From an uncultured Muribaculaceae bacterium (GTDB lineage: Bacteria; Bacteroidota; Bacteroidia; Bacteroidales; Muribaculaceae), in assembly GCA_910578805.1 (NCBI GenBank), contig CAJTRS010000015.1, positions 1 to 50,478 on the forward strand: a stretch of 50,478 nt of DNA. Direction: 5' to 3'. How positions within the stretch are numbered: position 1 is the first letter of the stretch; every line of letters begins with the position of its first letter. Position numbers and translations under genes: made by a program. This document shows positions 17,435 through 24,752 of this stretch, piece after piece. The notes under the pieces were generated by a model, which was not told where the DNA came from, did not search any database, and saw only the letters and a program-made list of their open reading frames with translations.

Positions 17435-18334
17435 TCAATTCTTTGTGTCCTTTACAAGTTCCACACACGCCCAACCGTCGCGCTCGGAGAAGCCTACCAC
17501 GTGATGACCGTGGCGCAAGGCCACCTCTTCTATCACAGGAATGTCACCGGTGTAGAATCCGCTGAGCAACATAGTGCCTCCAGGCTGCATGGCGTCGGAA
17601 TATGCCGGGAAATCAGCGGTAATGACATTACGGTTGATATTGGCCAAAAATATATCGGCCTTGTAAGGCACCGAAGCCAGCGATGAGGCGTCGCCATGGA
17701 TAAACACGATGGGCAGGCGTCCGTTGAGCTCACGGTTCTCAAGCGCGTTCTCATAGGCAGCCTCATCGATTTCTATGCCAGTCACGGGCGATGCGCCGCG
17801 CATGGCCGCGAGAAGCGACAGTATGCCGGTGCCGGTACCCATGTCTATGACACTGCGTCCGGTCATATCCATATCGAGTATTCTGGTGATTATGGAACAT
17901 GTGGTGGCATGGTGTCCCGTGCCGAAAGCCATCTTGGGATCGATAACAATGTCATATTCACACTGAGGCACATCGGTATGAAACGAACTGTGCACCACAC
18001 AGCGGTCACCCACCACTATAGGCTTGAAATAATTTCGTTCCCATTCATGGTTCCAGTCCCTGCCTTCTATTAAAGTGGCGTTGCATGACACTTTTACCTC
18101 AAACGGCAACGTCTCTGTCACATCGGAGAGCAACTGAGGGTTGTAATCAGCCTGCCTTATATAGGCAGTGAGTCCGGAGGCATCGGCCACAAAACTCTCA
18201 AACCCTACATCGGCGAGCAACGCCGCAAGCACATCTGTAATATCTTCGGAGCATGGATCACAGTCCACCCTCACTTCCATATAATCATTCATAACCGTAC
18301 GATAGTGATCTATTCCGGCTACGAAGTTAGCCAT
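17435..18334 (-). CDS. prmA: ribosomal protein L11 methyltransferase
   Basis: A 299-residue SAM-dependent methyltransferase expected to trimethylate ribosomal protein L11. The N-terminal ~90 residues form the L11-recognition domain. The class I methyltransferase core begins with the PrmA-specific IDPKMAFGTGHHATT, followed by motif I VIDMGTGTGILS, acidic motif II TGIEID, and the NINRN motif (FLANINRNVI) at the NPPY-like position. It is the last gene of a minus-strand run and starts one base after the upstream small gene ends. Confidence 0.95.
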   Translation of the reverse strand: MANFVAGIDHYRTVMNDYMEVRVDCDPCSEDITDVLAALLADVGFESFVADASGLTAYIRQADYNPQLLSDVTETLPFEVKVSCNATLIEGRDWNHEWERNYFKPIVVGDRCVVHSSFHTDVPQCEYDIVIDPKMAFGTGHHATTCSIITRILDMDMTGRSVIDMGTGTGILSLLAAMRGASPVTGIEIDEAAYENALENRELNGRLPIVFIHGDASSLASVPYKADIFLANINRNVITADFPAYSDAMQPGGTMLLSGFYTGDIPVIEEVALRHGHHVVGFSERDGWACVELVKDTKN

Positions 18335-18335
18335 T

Positions 18336-18626
18336 TTACTCTTTTTCGCGATGCCGGTGCTGCAGTATTTTTGATATTTTTTTCCACACCCGATATCCCA
18401 TCACGGTATAATCCACATAATCAATCCCTTGAACTATACGGCCAAAAACATTACGCTTAGCGGTCTGATCATTGACAATGCTGCCACCCACGGCCGACAA
18501 CGAGTCCATGGCGTGCGTCTTGGCAACCTCGCAACGGGCCAGTGTCATGGCGCGATGATATCGGAGTTCATCAATGGTGTATCCCTTAAACGGCTTTTTA
18601 TCAATCTGAGCATCTTGCTGTTCCAT
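18336..18626 (-). CDS. conserved-looking hypothetical protein
   Basis: A 96-residue, probably cytoplasmic protein with no signal peptide and no convincing membrane span. It is charged, with a central helix (TIDELRYHRAMTLARCEVAK) and a basic, His-rich C-terminus (LQHRHREKE). I do not recognise a named family. It abuts prmA on one side and follows the holin-like membrane protein by 29 bases, so all three may be one operon. The dense spacing and consistent strand support it as a real gene. Confidence 0.7.
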   Translation of the reverse strand: MEQQDAQIDKKPFKGYTIDELRYHRAMTLARCEVAKTHAMDSLSAVGGSIVNDQTAKRNVFGRIVQGIDYVDYTVMGYRVWKKISKILQHRHREKE

Positions 18627-18655
18627 AATGAATTACACTTTTTATCAGGTTAATA

Positions 18656-19000
18656 TCACGAATCAAAAAAGCAACGGGTCACAAACCGTGTGACCGGATT
18701 GATCACCAGACTCTTCCGAAACACAACCACCACTATGGCCAGCAGCATGTAAAAACCGCCCATGGCCATATATCCCCATACCGGACCTATAAGATAACAC
18801 AGATATGTAATCGCGGCAACCGACATTAAATAGATGCAGACTGTACCGAGAAAAGCCACAATCATTAATATCAGTATCATTGATACGGTGACCGACAGCT
18901 TTTCGGCCATCGTGAGTTTGGCATAGCGGTATTTGAGCGACAGGAAATCCTTGCCTTGCGTCCACATCTGCCGGAATCCGTTTTCCGTTCCTTCGTTCAT
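18656..19000 (-). CDS. holin-X-like small membrane protein
   Basis: A 114-residue protein with a charged amphipathic N-terminus (FLSLKYRYAKLTMAEKLS) followed by two strongly hydrophobic segments at about 37-62 and 74-97 and a short basic tail. This is the layout of the PF07332-type holin-superfamily proteins often found beside YtxH proteins in Bacteroidota. Despite the family name there is no phage context. The ATG at 19000 is chosen over an upstream TTG at 19006. A role in envelope stress is only suggested by the company of two YtxH genes. Confidence 0.72.
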   Translation of the reverse strand: MNEGTENGFRQMWTQGKDFLSLKYRYAKLTMAEKLSVTVSMILILMIVAFLGTVCIYLMSVAAITYLCYLIGPVWGYMAMGGFYMLLAIVVVVFRKSLVINPVTRFVTRCFFDS

Positions 19001-19048
19001 AAGCAATCAATAGTTGGCGTAAACATAATGCAATTCATATAATCTGGC

Positions 19049-19103
19049 CGTCCGGACGCGACACGGACGCACATTCGCGGCTTATCAGCACCGGTGCGTC
19101 CGT
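19049..19103. repeat. GC-rich inverted repeats between YtxH and holin-like genes
   Basis: CGTCCGGACG at 19049-19058 is a perfect ten-base palindrome. ACGGACGCAC (19063-19072) pairs with GTGCGTCCGT (19094-19103) around a 21-base loop. The hexamer GGACGC or its complement occurs three times in 50 bases. No T-run follows on the minus strand, so a normal intrinsic terminator is unlikely. Confidence 0.5.
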
Positions 19104-19126
19104 AATCGCCTACGGCTGACCGTATG

Positions 19127-19324
19127 TCAGTCACCGAATTCGGACGTCAGTTGCTCAACGATTTCATCAATCTGATCGTCGGTGCAACCGGCACATTTCC
19201 GGCGGATACATTTCTTGATCTTACGGCGCACATCGGTGCCCTTGGCCGGTGCAAACAGAACCCCCATGGCTCCGCCGACCAACGCCCCGCCGAGAAACGC
19301 GTATAACAAAGATGTCTTACCCAT
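19127..19324 (-). CDS. YtxH-domain protein with three cysteines
   Basis: A 65-residue protein with the YtxH pattern: one Gly/Ala-rich hydrophobic segment (LLYAFLGGALVGGAMGVLFAP) followed by AKGTDVRRKI and a charged tail. The tail has Cys39, Cys44 and Cys47 (C-x4-C-x2-C), which the neighbouring paralogue lacks and which could form a disulfide or bind a metal. The ATG at 19324 is chosen because the hydrophobic segment then starts near residue 5, as in the paralogue. YtxH proteins are general-stress-associated in Firmicutes; the function here is unknown. Confidence 0.75.
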   Translation of the reverse strand: MGKTSLLYAFLGGALVGGAMGVLFAPAKGTDVRRKIKKCIRRKCAGCTDDQIDEIVEQLTSEFGD

Positions 19325-19380
19325 AATAGTCTGAAGTTTTTTTGTGTGTTTTACAATATATCGCAATTCCCTGCGGATTA

Positions 19381-19584
19381 TCAAGCGTTATCGCTCATCT
19401 CCTCAGCCAGTTCATTAGCAAGCTGCTCCACTTTCTTTTTCTTAAGGACTATACCCTTTGATTTAAGAAACTTAGCCACTTCTTTACGTGTGTTTTCCCC
19501 CTTGTCGGGAGCGAAGAGCATACCTACAGCCGCACCCACAAGTACGCCACCGGCCATTGCCAATACTACATTAAAAGGTTTCAT
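19381..19584 (-). CDS. YtxH-domain protein
   Basis: A 67-residue paralogue of the next gene. It has a Gly/Ala-rich hydrophobic segment (VVLAMAGGVLVGAAVGMLFAP), then DKGENTRKEVAKFLKSKG and a charged helical tail ending EEMSDNA. It is the first gene of the small-protein run leading to prmA. No TAnnTTTG box was found upstream, so its promoter is not identified. A membrane-associated stress role is known only for distant family members. Confidence 0.75.
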   Translation of the reverse strand: MKPFNVVLAMAGGVLVGAAVGMLFAPDKGENTRKEVAKFLKSKGIVLKKKKVEQLANELAEEMSDNA

Positions 19585-19684
19585 AACTTATATTTTATTT
19601 AAGTGATTACACCTACTTAAACGGATACCCTGAGGAAAAAGATTTTTGAAAATACCTAATAAAACATCAAAAAACCATAAAACA

Positions 19685-19713
19685 CAAGGAGCACCATTGT
19701 ATGGTGCTCCTTG
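19685..19713 (-). terminator. hairpin downstream of tRNA-Pro
   Basis: A 13-bp perfect stem (CAAGGAGCACCAT / ATGGTGCTCCTTG) with a three-base loop sits seven bases past the 3' end of tRNA-Pro. On the minus strand it is followed by TGTTTTATGGTTTTTT, fitting an intrinsic terminator. Confidence 0.75.
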
Positions 19714-19720
19714 ATTAATG

Positions 19721-19795
19721 TCGGGGTGAAAGGATTCGAACCTTCGACCCCCTGCTCCCAAAGCAGGTGCGCTAACCGGACTGCGCTACGCCCCG
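19721..19795 (-). tRNA. tRNA-Pro (anticodon TGG)
   Basis: The 75-base minus-strand sequence folds as a cloverleaf. The acceptor stem starts CGGGGCG, the D stem is GCGC/GCGC, the anticodon stem CCTGC/GCAGG carries loop TTTGGGA (TGG at 19760-19758), and the T loop is TTCGAAT. The 3' CCA is not encoded. One acceptor position is C6 opposite A67, a mismatch. A TAACTTTG promoter box lies at 19866-19859 and a hairpin terminator follows. Confidence 0.95.
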
Positions 19796-19858
19796 AATAA
19801 GACTGATGCCTCAATATGCTTTCAGCCGCAAAAAAAAGCGATCTGCCGTTTTGCACTG

Positions 19859-19866
19859 CAAAGTTA
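19859..19866 (-). promoter_or_regulatory. -7 promoter box for tRNA-Pro
   Basis: Reads TAACTTTG on the minus strand, a TAnnTTTG match. The predicted transcript start near 19853 lies about 58 bases before the mature tRNA 5' end, so a leader would be removed by RNase P. Confidence 0.5.
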
Positions 19867-19924
19867 AGCAGATTTATTCAAATTATAAAATATTTCGTAA
19901 ACTTTGCGATGCATAACTTCTCCG

Positions 19925-19973
19925 AAAATAAAACGACACCCCGCAATGCCTGATTCAATGACTTTGCGGGGTG
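19925..19973 (-). terminator. intrinsic terminator after the MFS transporter gene
   Basis: Arms CACCCCGCAA (19937-19946) and TTGCGGGGTG (19964-19973) form a ten-bp stem with a 17-base loop. On the minus strand it is followed by GTTTTATTTT. It is placed 30 bases after the stop codon. Confidence 0.75.
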
Positions 19974-20002
19974 CGTTGTAAAATTATAGTACCGACGGTA
20001 CT

Positions 20003-21700
20003 TTATTCCTCGGCAGCCTCGGCTTCGGCCTCGAGTGAAGCAGGCGACTGAACGTTGGGAAGCTCAAGACCATAGTGTTTTTTGCGGTCAACGGCCTTAA
20101 GCACAAAGCCGAGTATGAGCGCAGCCACTCCAAGACAAGCCAACATTACAAGCGGCCAGGTATAGTCGTAGCTCTCCGAAGCCTCTGCGGGCGAGATAGT
20201 GCCTGCGGCGAGAGCCTGCGTGATGTCGGAATTAGTGCTGTCGAGCACCTTGCCGATAAGCAAAGGAAACAGCCACAGACCGATATTCTGAATCCAGAAA
20301 ATCAGAGCGTAGGCCGATCCGATAATCTTGGCATCGACGAGTTTGGGAACACTCGGCCATAGCGATGCGGGCACCAACGAGAACGATGCGCCGAGTACTA
20401 AAATGGTCAGATAGGCAACTATCACTCCACCCACGGCGCTACCCTTGCACATGGGCAATATGAATGCAAATGTAAGGTGACAGATTATAAGCAATATGGC
20501 GCCAAGAACAAGCATAGAGGCCGCCTTGCCCTTATAGTCCACATATTTGCCGAGAATAGGAGTGATGCCTACCGCCAGCAACGGGAACACGGCAAAGATG
20601 GCGCCGGCCGACTGACGCATGTAGCCCATAAAGCAATAAACTATCAATGCCGCTATGGCTATGAACAGCGACGAATAACGCACTGTGGTGTTTTTAGAGA
20701 AGTTGCTCGCAAACGCGGCTGCGGCCACCACTATCATTATCACATACTGAATCACAGTCACCGCATCGCCGGCCCAGAACGAGCCCTCTTCGGGTGCAGT
20801 GAGCGTGAGATTGCACTGAAGCATGTTGACGGCATATTTCTGAAACGGGAATATAGCCGAATAATACAGCACACACAGCAGAGCCACAATCCAGAATCCG
20901 CTGCTGGTAAGTATCTTTCCGAGGTCTTTGATGCGGAACGGATCGTCCTTCTCCTCCTCGGCGTGTGTCTGACGGTCAAGCTTGCGGTCCATGAAGAAAT
21001 AGACTACAAACATGATAAGGGCTATCATAAGGAGAACCACACCGAATGCCACCGAGCGCGACACCTGCACATCGCCACCCATTTCGGCAAACATAGGCGA
21101 GAATATCATACAAGTGGCCACTCCGAGGCGAGCCAAAGCCATCTCCGAGCCCATGGCCAAGGCCATCTCCTTACCTTTAAACCACTTGACAATACCGCGG
21201 CTCACAGTGATGCCGGCCATCTCGACTCCGCAGCCGAATATCATGAAACCCACAGCCGACAGTTTGGCCGATGCAGGCATACCCTCATAGAACGGCGATA
21301 TGCCAAGCTCGTCAAACACAGGAATATAGTTGAGGTGTTCGTTAAACCACACTTCAAGCGAGCTGCCGGTAAACATGTCGGTCAGCGCATACCAGTTGAT
21401 CACAGCGCCCACAAGCATAACCGCCCCCGAGAGCAGAGCCGTGAACCGCACACCCATCTTGTCCAAGATGATTCCCGCAAATATCAGGAAGAATATGAAT
21501 ACGTTGAGAAACGTTTCCGATCCCTGCATGGTGCCGAAAGCGGTGGAGTCCCACCCTTTGGTCGATTGCAGCAGATCCTTGATTGGCGAAAGAACGTCCA
21601 TGAAAATGTAGGAGCAGAACATGGCAAACGCCAGCAACCCCAGTGCCGTCCATCTGGCCCAGGATTTTTCGTTGAGCGGCCTACTGATTTGATTAGTCAT
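20003..21700 (-). CDS. major facilitator superfamily transporter
   Basis: A 565-residue inner-membrane protein with about 12 transmembrane segments and the MFS loop-2 signature region near GIILDKMGVRFTALLSGA. A second related loop appears in the C-terminal half near GKYVDYKGKAASMLVLGA. It is longer than a typical 400-450-residue MFS member because of an extended loop (around YALTDMFTGSSLEVWFNEHL) and an acidic C-terminal tail (SLEAEAEAAEE). The substrate cannot be told. It forms a single-gene unit with its own promoter box and terminator, divergent from the AI-2E-family gene. A long open frame on the opposite strand is a shadow. Confidence 0.88.
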   Translation of the reverse strand: MTNQISRPLNEKSWARWTALGLLAFAMFCSYIFMDVLSPIKDLLQSTKGWDSTAFGTMQGSETFLNVFIFFLIFAGIILDKMGVRFTALLSGAVMLVGAVINWYALTDMFTGSSLEVWFNEHLNYIPVFDELGISPFYEGMPASAKLSAVGFMIFGCGVEMAGITVSRGIVKWFKGKEMALAMGSEMALARLGVATCMIFSPMFAEMGGDVQVSRSVAFGVVLLMIALIMFVVYFFMDRKLDRQTHAEEEKDDPFRIKDLGKILTSSGFWIVALLCVLYYSAIFPFQKYAVNMLQCNLTLTAPEEGSFWAGDAVTVIQYVIMIVVAAAAFASNFSKNTTVRYSSLFIAIAALIVYCFMGYMRQSAGAIFAVFPLLAVGITPILGKYVDYKGKAASMLVLGAILLIICHLTFAFILPMCKGSAVGGVIVAYLTILVLGASFSLVPASLWPSVPKLVDAKIIGSAYALIFWIQNIGLWLFPLLIGKVLDSTNSDITQALAAGTISPAEASESYDYTWPLVMLACLGVAALILGFVLKAVDRKKHYGLELPNVQSPASLEAEAEAAEE

Positions 21701-21742
21701 AGAAATTTATGAATTAAAATGTGATATTTATTTATTTGACGG

Positions 21743-21750
21743 CAAAATTA
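21743..21750 (-). promoter_or_regulatory. -7 promoter box for the MFS transporter gene
   Basis: Reads TAATTTTG on the minus strand, a TAnnTTTG match, about 43 bases before the ATG at 21700. No clear -33 element is seen. Confidence 0.5.
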
Positions 21751-21844
21751 CACATTTTTTAGTTCACACACCGATATTATTCCTAAATTCGTGTGTTACT
21801 AAATAAAATTTACTCCGTTTCAACCCCATATACATAACCGTCAC

Positions 21845-22993
21845 ATGAATACCCGTAAACCATATACGTTTGACCGCGTGGTGAGAATGGTCATCGTGAT
21901 CATAATGATAGTGTGTGCGGTGTGGCTTATCAACACCCTTAAAGGAGTGCTGCTCCCCTTTGCTGTGGCCTGCCTCATAGCATACATGTTTGAGCCATTC
22001 GTACAGTACAACCGTAAGCTGCTCAACCTAAAAGGCCGCATAATAGCCGTGTTTGTCACTCTGTTCGAGGCCATATTCATGCTGTCGGTCCTATGTTATT
22101 TCATATGTCCGGCCATAGCCGATGAAATCCATCAGATGGGACTGATAATGCAGAAATATGCCGGCAACAAGACCGATATAGAGTTTCTGCCGGAAGGCAT
22201 CGATGACTTTATCCGACGCATAATCGACTTTGACTCTCTATCGAAAACCTTAGCAGGCGGACAAGGGGTCACGGCCCTTGAAAACGCCATCAAAGCCTCC
22301 TGGGACATAATCGTTGACGGCGTGGAACTCATAATGGGTATCTTCAACTGGTTCTTAGTGCTGCTCTATGTGGTGTTCATAATGATTGACTACAACAATC
22401 TCAATCAAGGATTCCGCCGGCTGGTTCCGCCACGGTACCGCAATGTCACCAATAAGATAGGCCGCGACATAAAGACGAGCATGAACCATTATTTCCGCGG
22501 ACAGGCATTGGTGGCGAGTATCGTGGGCATATTGTTTGCCATAGGTTTCTCCATAATAAGCCTGCCCATGGCCATTGCATTCGGCCTCTTCATCGGACTG
22601 CTCAACATGATACCCTATCTGCAGCTGGTGTCACTGATCCCGGCAACAGGACTGTGTCTTGTCTATGCCGTGGGAGAGGGTGCCGACTTCTGGCTGATAT
22701 TCTGGCAGACCATTGCGGTATATTGCATCGTACAGGCTATTCAGGACCTGTTTCTCACGCCCAAGATCATGGGTAAAGCCATGGGACTCAATCCGGCCAT
22801 CATACTCCTATCGCTTTCGATATGGGGCACTCTTTTAGGAATGATAGGCCTTATTATAGCCCTGCCGCTGACCACACTGCTGCTGTCGTATTACAACCAT
22901 TACATTATTGGTGACAAAAACGACCGCACCCCGCGGTGGCGCCTGCAGCAGGAAGAGGCCGTGGACCGTGCGTCAAAATTTCCTATGGACTGA
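21845..22993 (+). CDS. AI-2E family transporter (PerM/YdiK-like permease)
   Basis: A 382-residue membrane protein with about eight transmembrane segments in the usual 2+1+5 arrangement. There is an N-terminal pair (VIVIIMIVCAVWLINTLKGVLLPFA), a central extracytoplasmic stretch, then TSMNHYFRGQALVASIVGILF and LFIGLLNMIPYLQLVSLIPA. The segment PKIMGKAMGLNPAIILLSLSIWG is the C-terminal hallmark of the family. Members export varied substrates including autoinducer-2 and Na+/H+; the specificity here is unknown. The 3' end is 15 bases from the convergent mltG gene. No promoter box was found upstream. Confidence 0.9.
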   Translation: MNTRKPYTFDRVVRMVIVIIMIVCAVWLINTLKGVLLPFAVACLIAYMFEPFVQYNRKLLNLKGRIIAVFVTLFEAIFMLSVLCYFICPAIADEIHQMGLIMQKYAGNKTDIEFLPEGIDDFIRRIIDFDSLSKTLAGGQGVTALENAIKASWDIIVDGVELIMGIFNWFLVLLYVVFIMIDYNNLNQGFRRLVPPRYRNVTNKIGRDIKTSMNHYFRGQALVASIVGILFAIGFSIISLPMAIAFGLFIGLLNMIPYLQLVSLIPATGLCLVYAVGEGADFWLIFWQTIAVYCIVQAIQDLFLTPKIMGKAMGLNPAIILLSLSIWGTLLGMIGLIIALPLTTLLLSYYNHYIIGDKNDRTPRWRLQQEEAVDRASKFPMD

Positions 22994-23008
22994 AGGGATA
23001 CTCGCCCG

Positions 23009-24094
23009 TCAATGGATATTGCGCCTGTTGAGTTGCGCCTGATAGCGGCGCGCGTTGGCCATATGCGTGGCATAATCCACTGCAAAATTGTGATAACCGG
23101 AAAAATCTTCCTTGGCACACATGTACAGATAATCATGCGACGGGGCTGAAAGCACAGCCTCTATCCCCTGCTTCGATGCTATCCTTATAGGACCGGGAGG
23201 AAGACCGCGGCGCTTATAGGTATTATAAGCCGATTCTTTGGCCAGATGCTCCCCTTTGATACGGCGCAACGAAAAATCGCCTACGGCAAACTTCACCGTA
23301 GGATCAGCCTGTAGCAGCATGCCCTTTTTAAGTCTATTGAGATATAACCGCGCTATCTTCGGGCGTTCGTCGCCCTTTGCCGATTCCTCCTCCACTATCG
23401 ATGCAAGGGTCGCCGCCTGTGTAGGCGACAGACCGAGACCGGCCGCCCTGTTGACACGCTCCGACGTCCAGTAACGGTTACGGTAATCAAGCAGACGCCT
23501 CACCAATTCATCTGCCGATGACGACCAATACACCTCATACGTGTCCGGAACGAATGCCGCCGGAAATTCCGGCTCTGAAAACCCTGCTCCGGGCAATATT
23601 CCGCGGCAGGCCTCCAGAAAATCTACGGCACTGCACTCCACCGACACTGCAAGTTTGGCAGCAAGCTGATCCATTGTACGGGCATCGGTCCACGACACCC
23701 TCACCGGAGTCTGCATGCCTTTGCTCAGATGGCGGGCTATCTTCACGGCCCATTCACCCGACTGAACACGGTAAGCTCCGTGGGCTGTAGCCGGCTCGCC
23801 ACCTTGCAGACGCCAAAGGGCATACACCCTGTCACCCACACCGCGGCCGAGGCTCTCGCGCAATGCTCCGCGCACATCGGCCGACGAAGCGTCACGAGGC
23901 ACGTAAACCCACACCGGATCACCCGAATATGGCTTCAGGGTATATATGGCCGCACCTATCACGATCACTGACAAGACCGACAGAGTCAGTATGAAATGCA
24001 ACCTATACCGACGCAACCAACTCTCACCATTATTTGGGGCCGGTTTCTTACGTCTCTTATTATTTCGATTGGAAGGAGAAGATTTGCTGTTCAT
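23009..24094 (-). CDS. mltG: endolytic peptidoglycan transglycosylase MltG (YceG family)
   Basis: A 361-residue protein with a basic cytoplasmic N-terminus, one transmembrane helix (~33-52) and a periplasmic YceG/MltG domain. MltG cuts nascent glycan strands and is thought to set where polymerisation ends. The catalytic Glu is Glu235 in ASIVEEES, followed by the family blocks LYLNRLKKGMLLQADPTVKFA and YNTYKRRGLPPGPI, with PDTYEVYW upstream. The length is typical. Its TAAATTTG promoter box ends only eight bases before the ATG, so the message is expected to be almost leaderless. It is divergent from tRNA-Ser. Confidence 0.95.
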   Translation of the reverse strand: MNSKSSPSNRNNKRRKKPAPNNGESWLRRYRLHFILTLSVLSVIVIGAAIYTLKPYSGDPVWVYVPRDASSADVRGALRESLGRGVGDRVYALWRLQGGEPATAHGAYRVQSGEWAVKIARHLSKGMQTPVRVSWTDARTMDQLAAKLAVSVECSAVDFLEACRGILPGAGFSEPEFPAAFVPDTYEVYWSSSADELVRRLLDYRNRYWTSERVNRAAGLGLSPTQAATLASIVEEESAKGDERPKIARLYLNRLKKGMLLQADPTVKFAVGDFSLRRIKGEHLAKESAYNTYKRRGLPPGPIRIASKQGIEAVLSAPSHDYLYMCAKEDFSGYHNFAVDYATHMANARRYQAQLNRRNIH

Positions 24095-24101
24095 AGTGTC
24101 G

Positions 24102-24132
24102 CAAATTTACACACAAAATCGGAAACGCCCAA
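24102..24132 (-). promoter_or_regulatory. promoter of mltG
   Basis: On the minus strand TTG (24132-24130), a 20-base spacer and TAAATTTG (24109-24102) fit the Bacteroidota promoter. The expected start of transcription is about 24097, within about five bases of the mltG ATG at 24094. Confidence 0.6.
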
Positions 24133-24223
24133 CTATATCCCATCGCGGGTCATATATATCACAGCACACCTCACTGATATCCAGCCTCCTAAAATCCAAA
24201 GTCAAAAAATCAGCACAAAAAAG

Positions 24224-24254
24224 TTGGTCAATTAAAAATAAACCATTAATTTTG
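24224..24254 (+). promoter_or_regulatory. promoter of tRNA-Ser
   Basis: TTG at 24224-24226, a 20-base spacer and TAATTTTG at 24247-24254. The predicted transcript start near 24260 leaves a leader of about 38 bases before the tRNA 5' end. Confidence 0.6.
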
Positions 24255-24297
24255 CATCGTGAAAATCGGAACTGAGTGCAGTTCCGCACCAAAGTCA

Positions 24298-24386
24298 GGA
24301 GAGGTGGGTGAGTGGCTGAAACCACCGGTTTGCTAAACCGACGATGGGAGCAATCCTGTCCACGAGTTCGAATCTCGTCCTCTCCG
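24298..24386 (+). tRNA. tRNA-Ser (anticodon GCT)
   Basis: An 89-base class II tRNA with a long variable arm. The acceptor stem GGAGAGG pairs with CCTCTCC, the anticodon loop is TTGCTAA with GCT at 24332-24334, the T loop is TTCGAAT, and the discriminator is G. The 3' CCA is not encoded. It reads AGC and AGU. It is followed by a strong terminator and by an accessory-looking region. Confidence 0.96.
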
Positions 24387-24389
24387 CCG

Positions 24390-24420
24390 AAAGCTACAAG
24401 TCAAAACTTGTAGCTTTTTT
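24390..24420 (+). terminator. intrinsic terminator after tRNA-Ser
   Basis: Arms AAAGCTACAAGT (24390-24401) and ACTTGTAGCTTT (24406-24417) form a 12-bp stem with loop CAAA, followed by further Ts. Confidence 0.85.
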
Positions 24421-24604
24421 GCATTAAAGATGCTAATAAAGGGGCGCATAGTCGCACCCATGCCCAGCCTCGTCTATATCGGTTTAGTCGGGCATATATA
24501 AAGCCCAAGCCAAACGTATCTGGGATTGAGCCGAATTGTGGCATAAACAGGGCTCTAAGAAAAGATAAACAAGTGCGTATAGCCGGGTTGTAACCGATTT
24601 TTAG

Positions 24605-24612
24605 TAATTTTG
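24605..24612 (+). promoter_or_regulatory. -7 promoter box upstream of the remnant and regulator genes
   Basis: TAATTTTG matches TAnnTTTG. Transcription would begin near 24618, cross the short remnant frame and could reach the regulator gene starting at 24753. No better promoter is seen nearer that gene. Confidence 0.45.
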
Positions 24613-24624
24613 CACATAGAGAAA

Positions 24625-24702
24625 GTGCCCGACGATTTCTTCATACCAGACAACGAGGTCAAGTTCCACGATGGGCCTGACTACATCTGCGCATTGGAAT
24701 AA
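24625..24702 (+). pseudogene. possible C-terminal remnant of an unknown protein
   Basis: A 25-codon frame contains PDDFFIPDNEVKF and ends YICALE before TAA. It reads like ordinary globular-protein sequence and stays open upstream to a stop at 24580, but has no ATG. Its residue mix does not look random, which suggests the end of a decayed gene or a very small gene. I do not recognise the family. Confidence is low because short frames occur by chance. Confidence 0.3.
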
Positions 24703-24752
24703 TATTAGAACCTGTTGGAACTTTTTTGAATCAATTTCAAATTATTGGAAAA

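Larger units (their letters stand above)
24421..24752. other. gene-poor stretch between tRNA-Ser and the regulator gene
   Basis: About 330 bases hold no complete gene that I can support. A TAATTTTG promoter box is at 24605-24612. A short open frame follows whose GTG-started part is 24625-24702. Inverted octamers GTCGGGCA and TGCCCGAC lie on either side of the promoter. The composition is mixed, with a GC-rich part up to about 24550 and an AT-rich part after 24700. It may be debris of a past insertion beside the tRNA gene. Confidence 0.5.

Noticed and set aside
18663..19010. An alternative minus-strand frame over the holin-like gene
   Set aside because: The overlapping frame 18656-19000 gives two clean membrane helices and a sensible N-terminus, while this one reads as a low-complexity shift.
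19656..19856. A 66-codon minus-strand frame across the tRNA-Pro region
   Set aside because: It runs through the tRNA gene and its terminator hairpin and so is not coding.
20477..21712. A 411-codon open frame on the plus strand opposite the MFS transporter gene
   Set aside because: It mirrors the whole transporter gene, has a His/Arg-rich composition with no fold or hydrophobic pattern, and has no promoter. The transporter frame is clearly the coding one.
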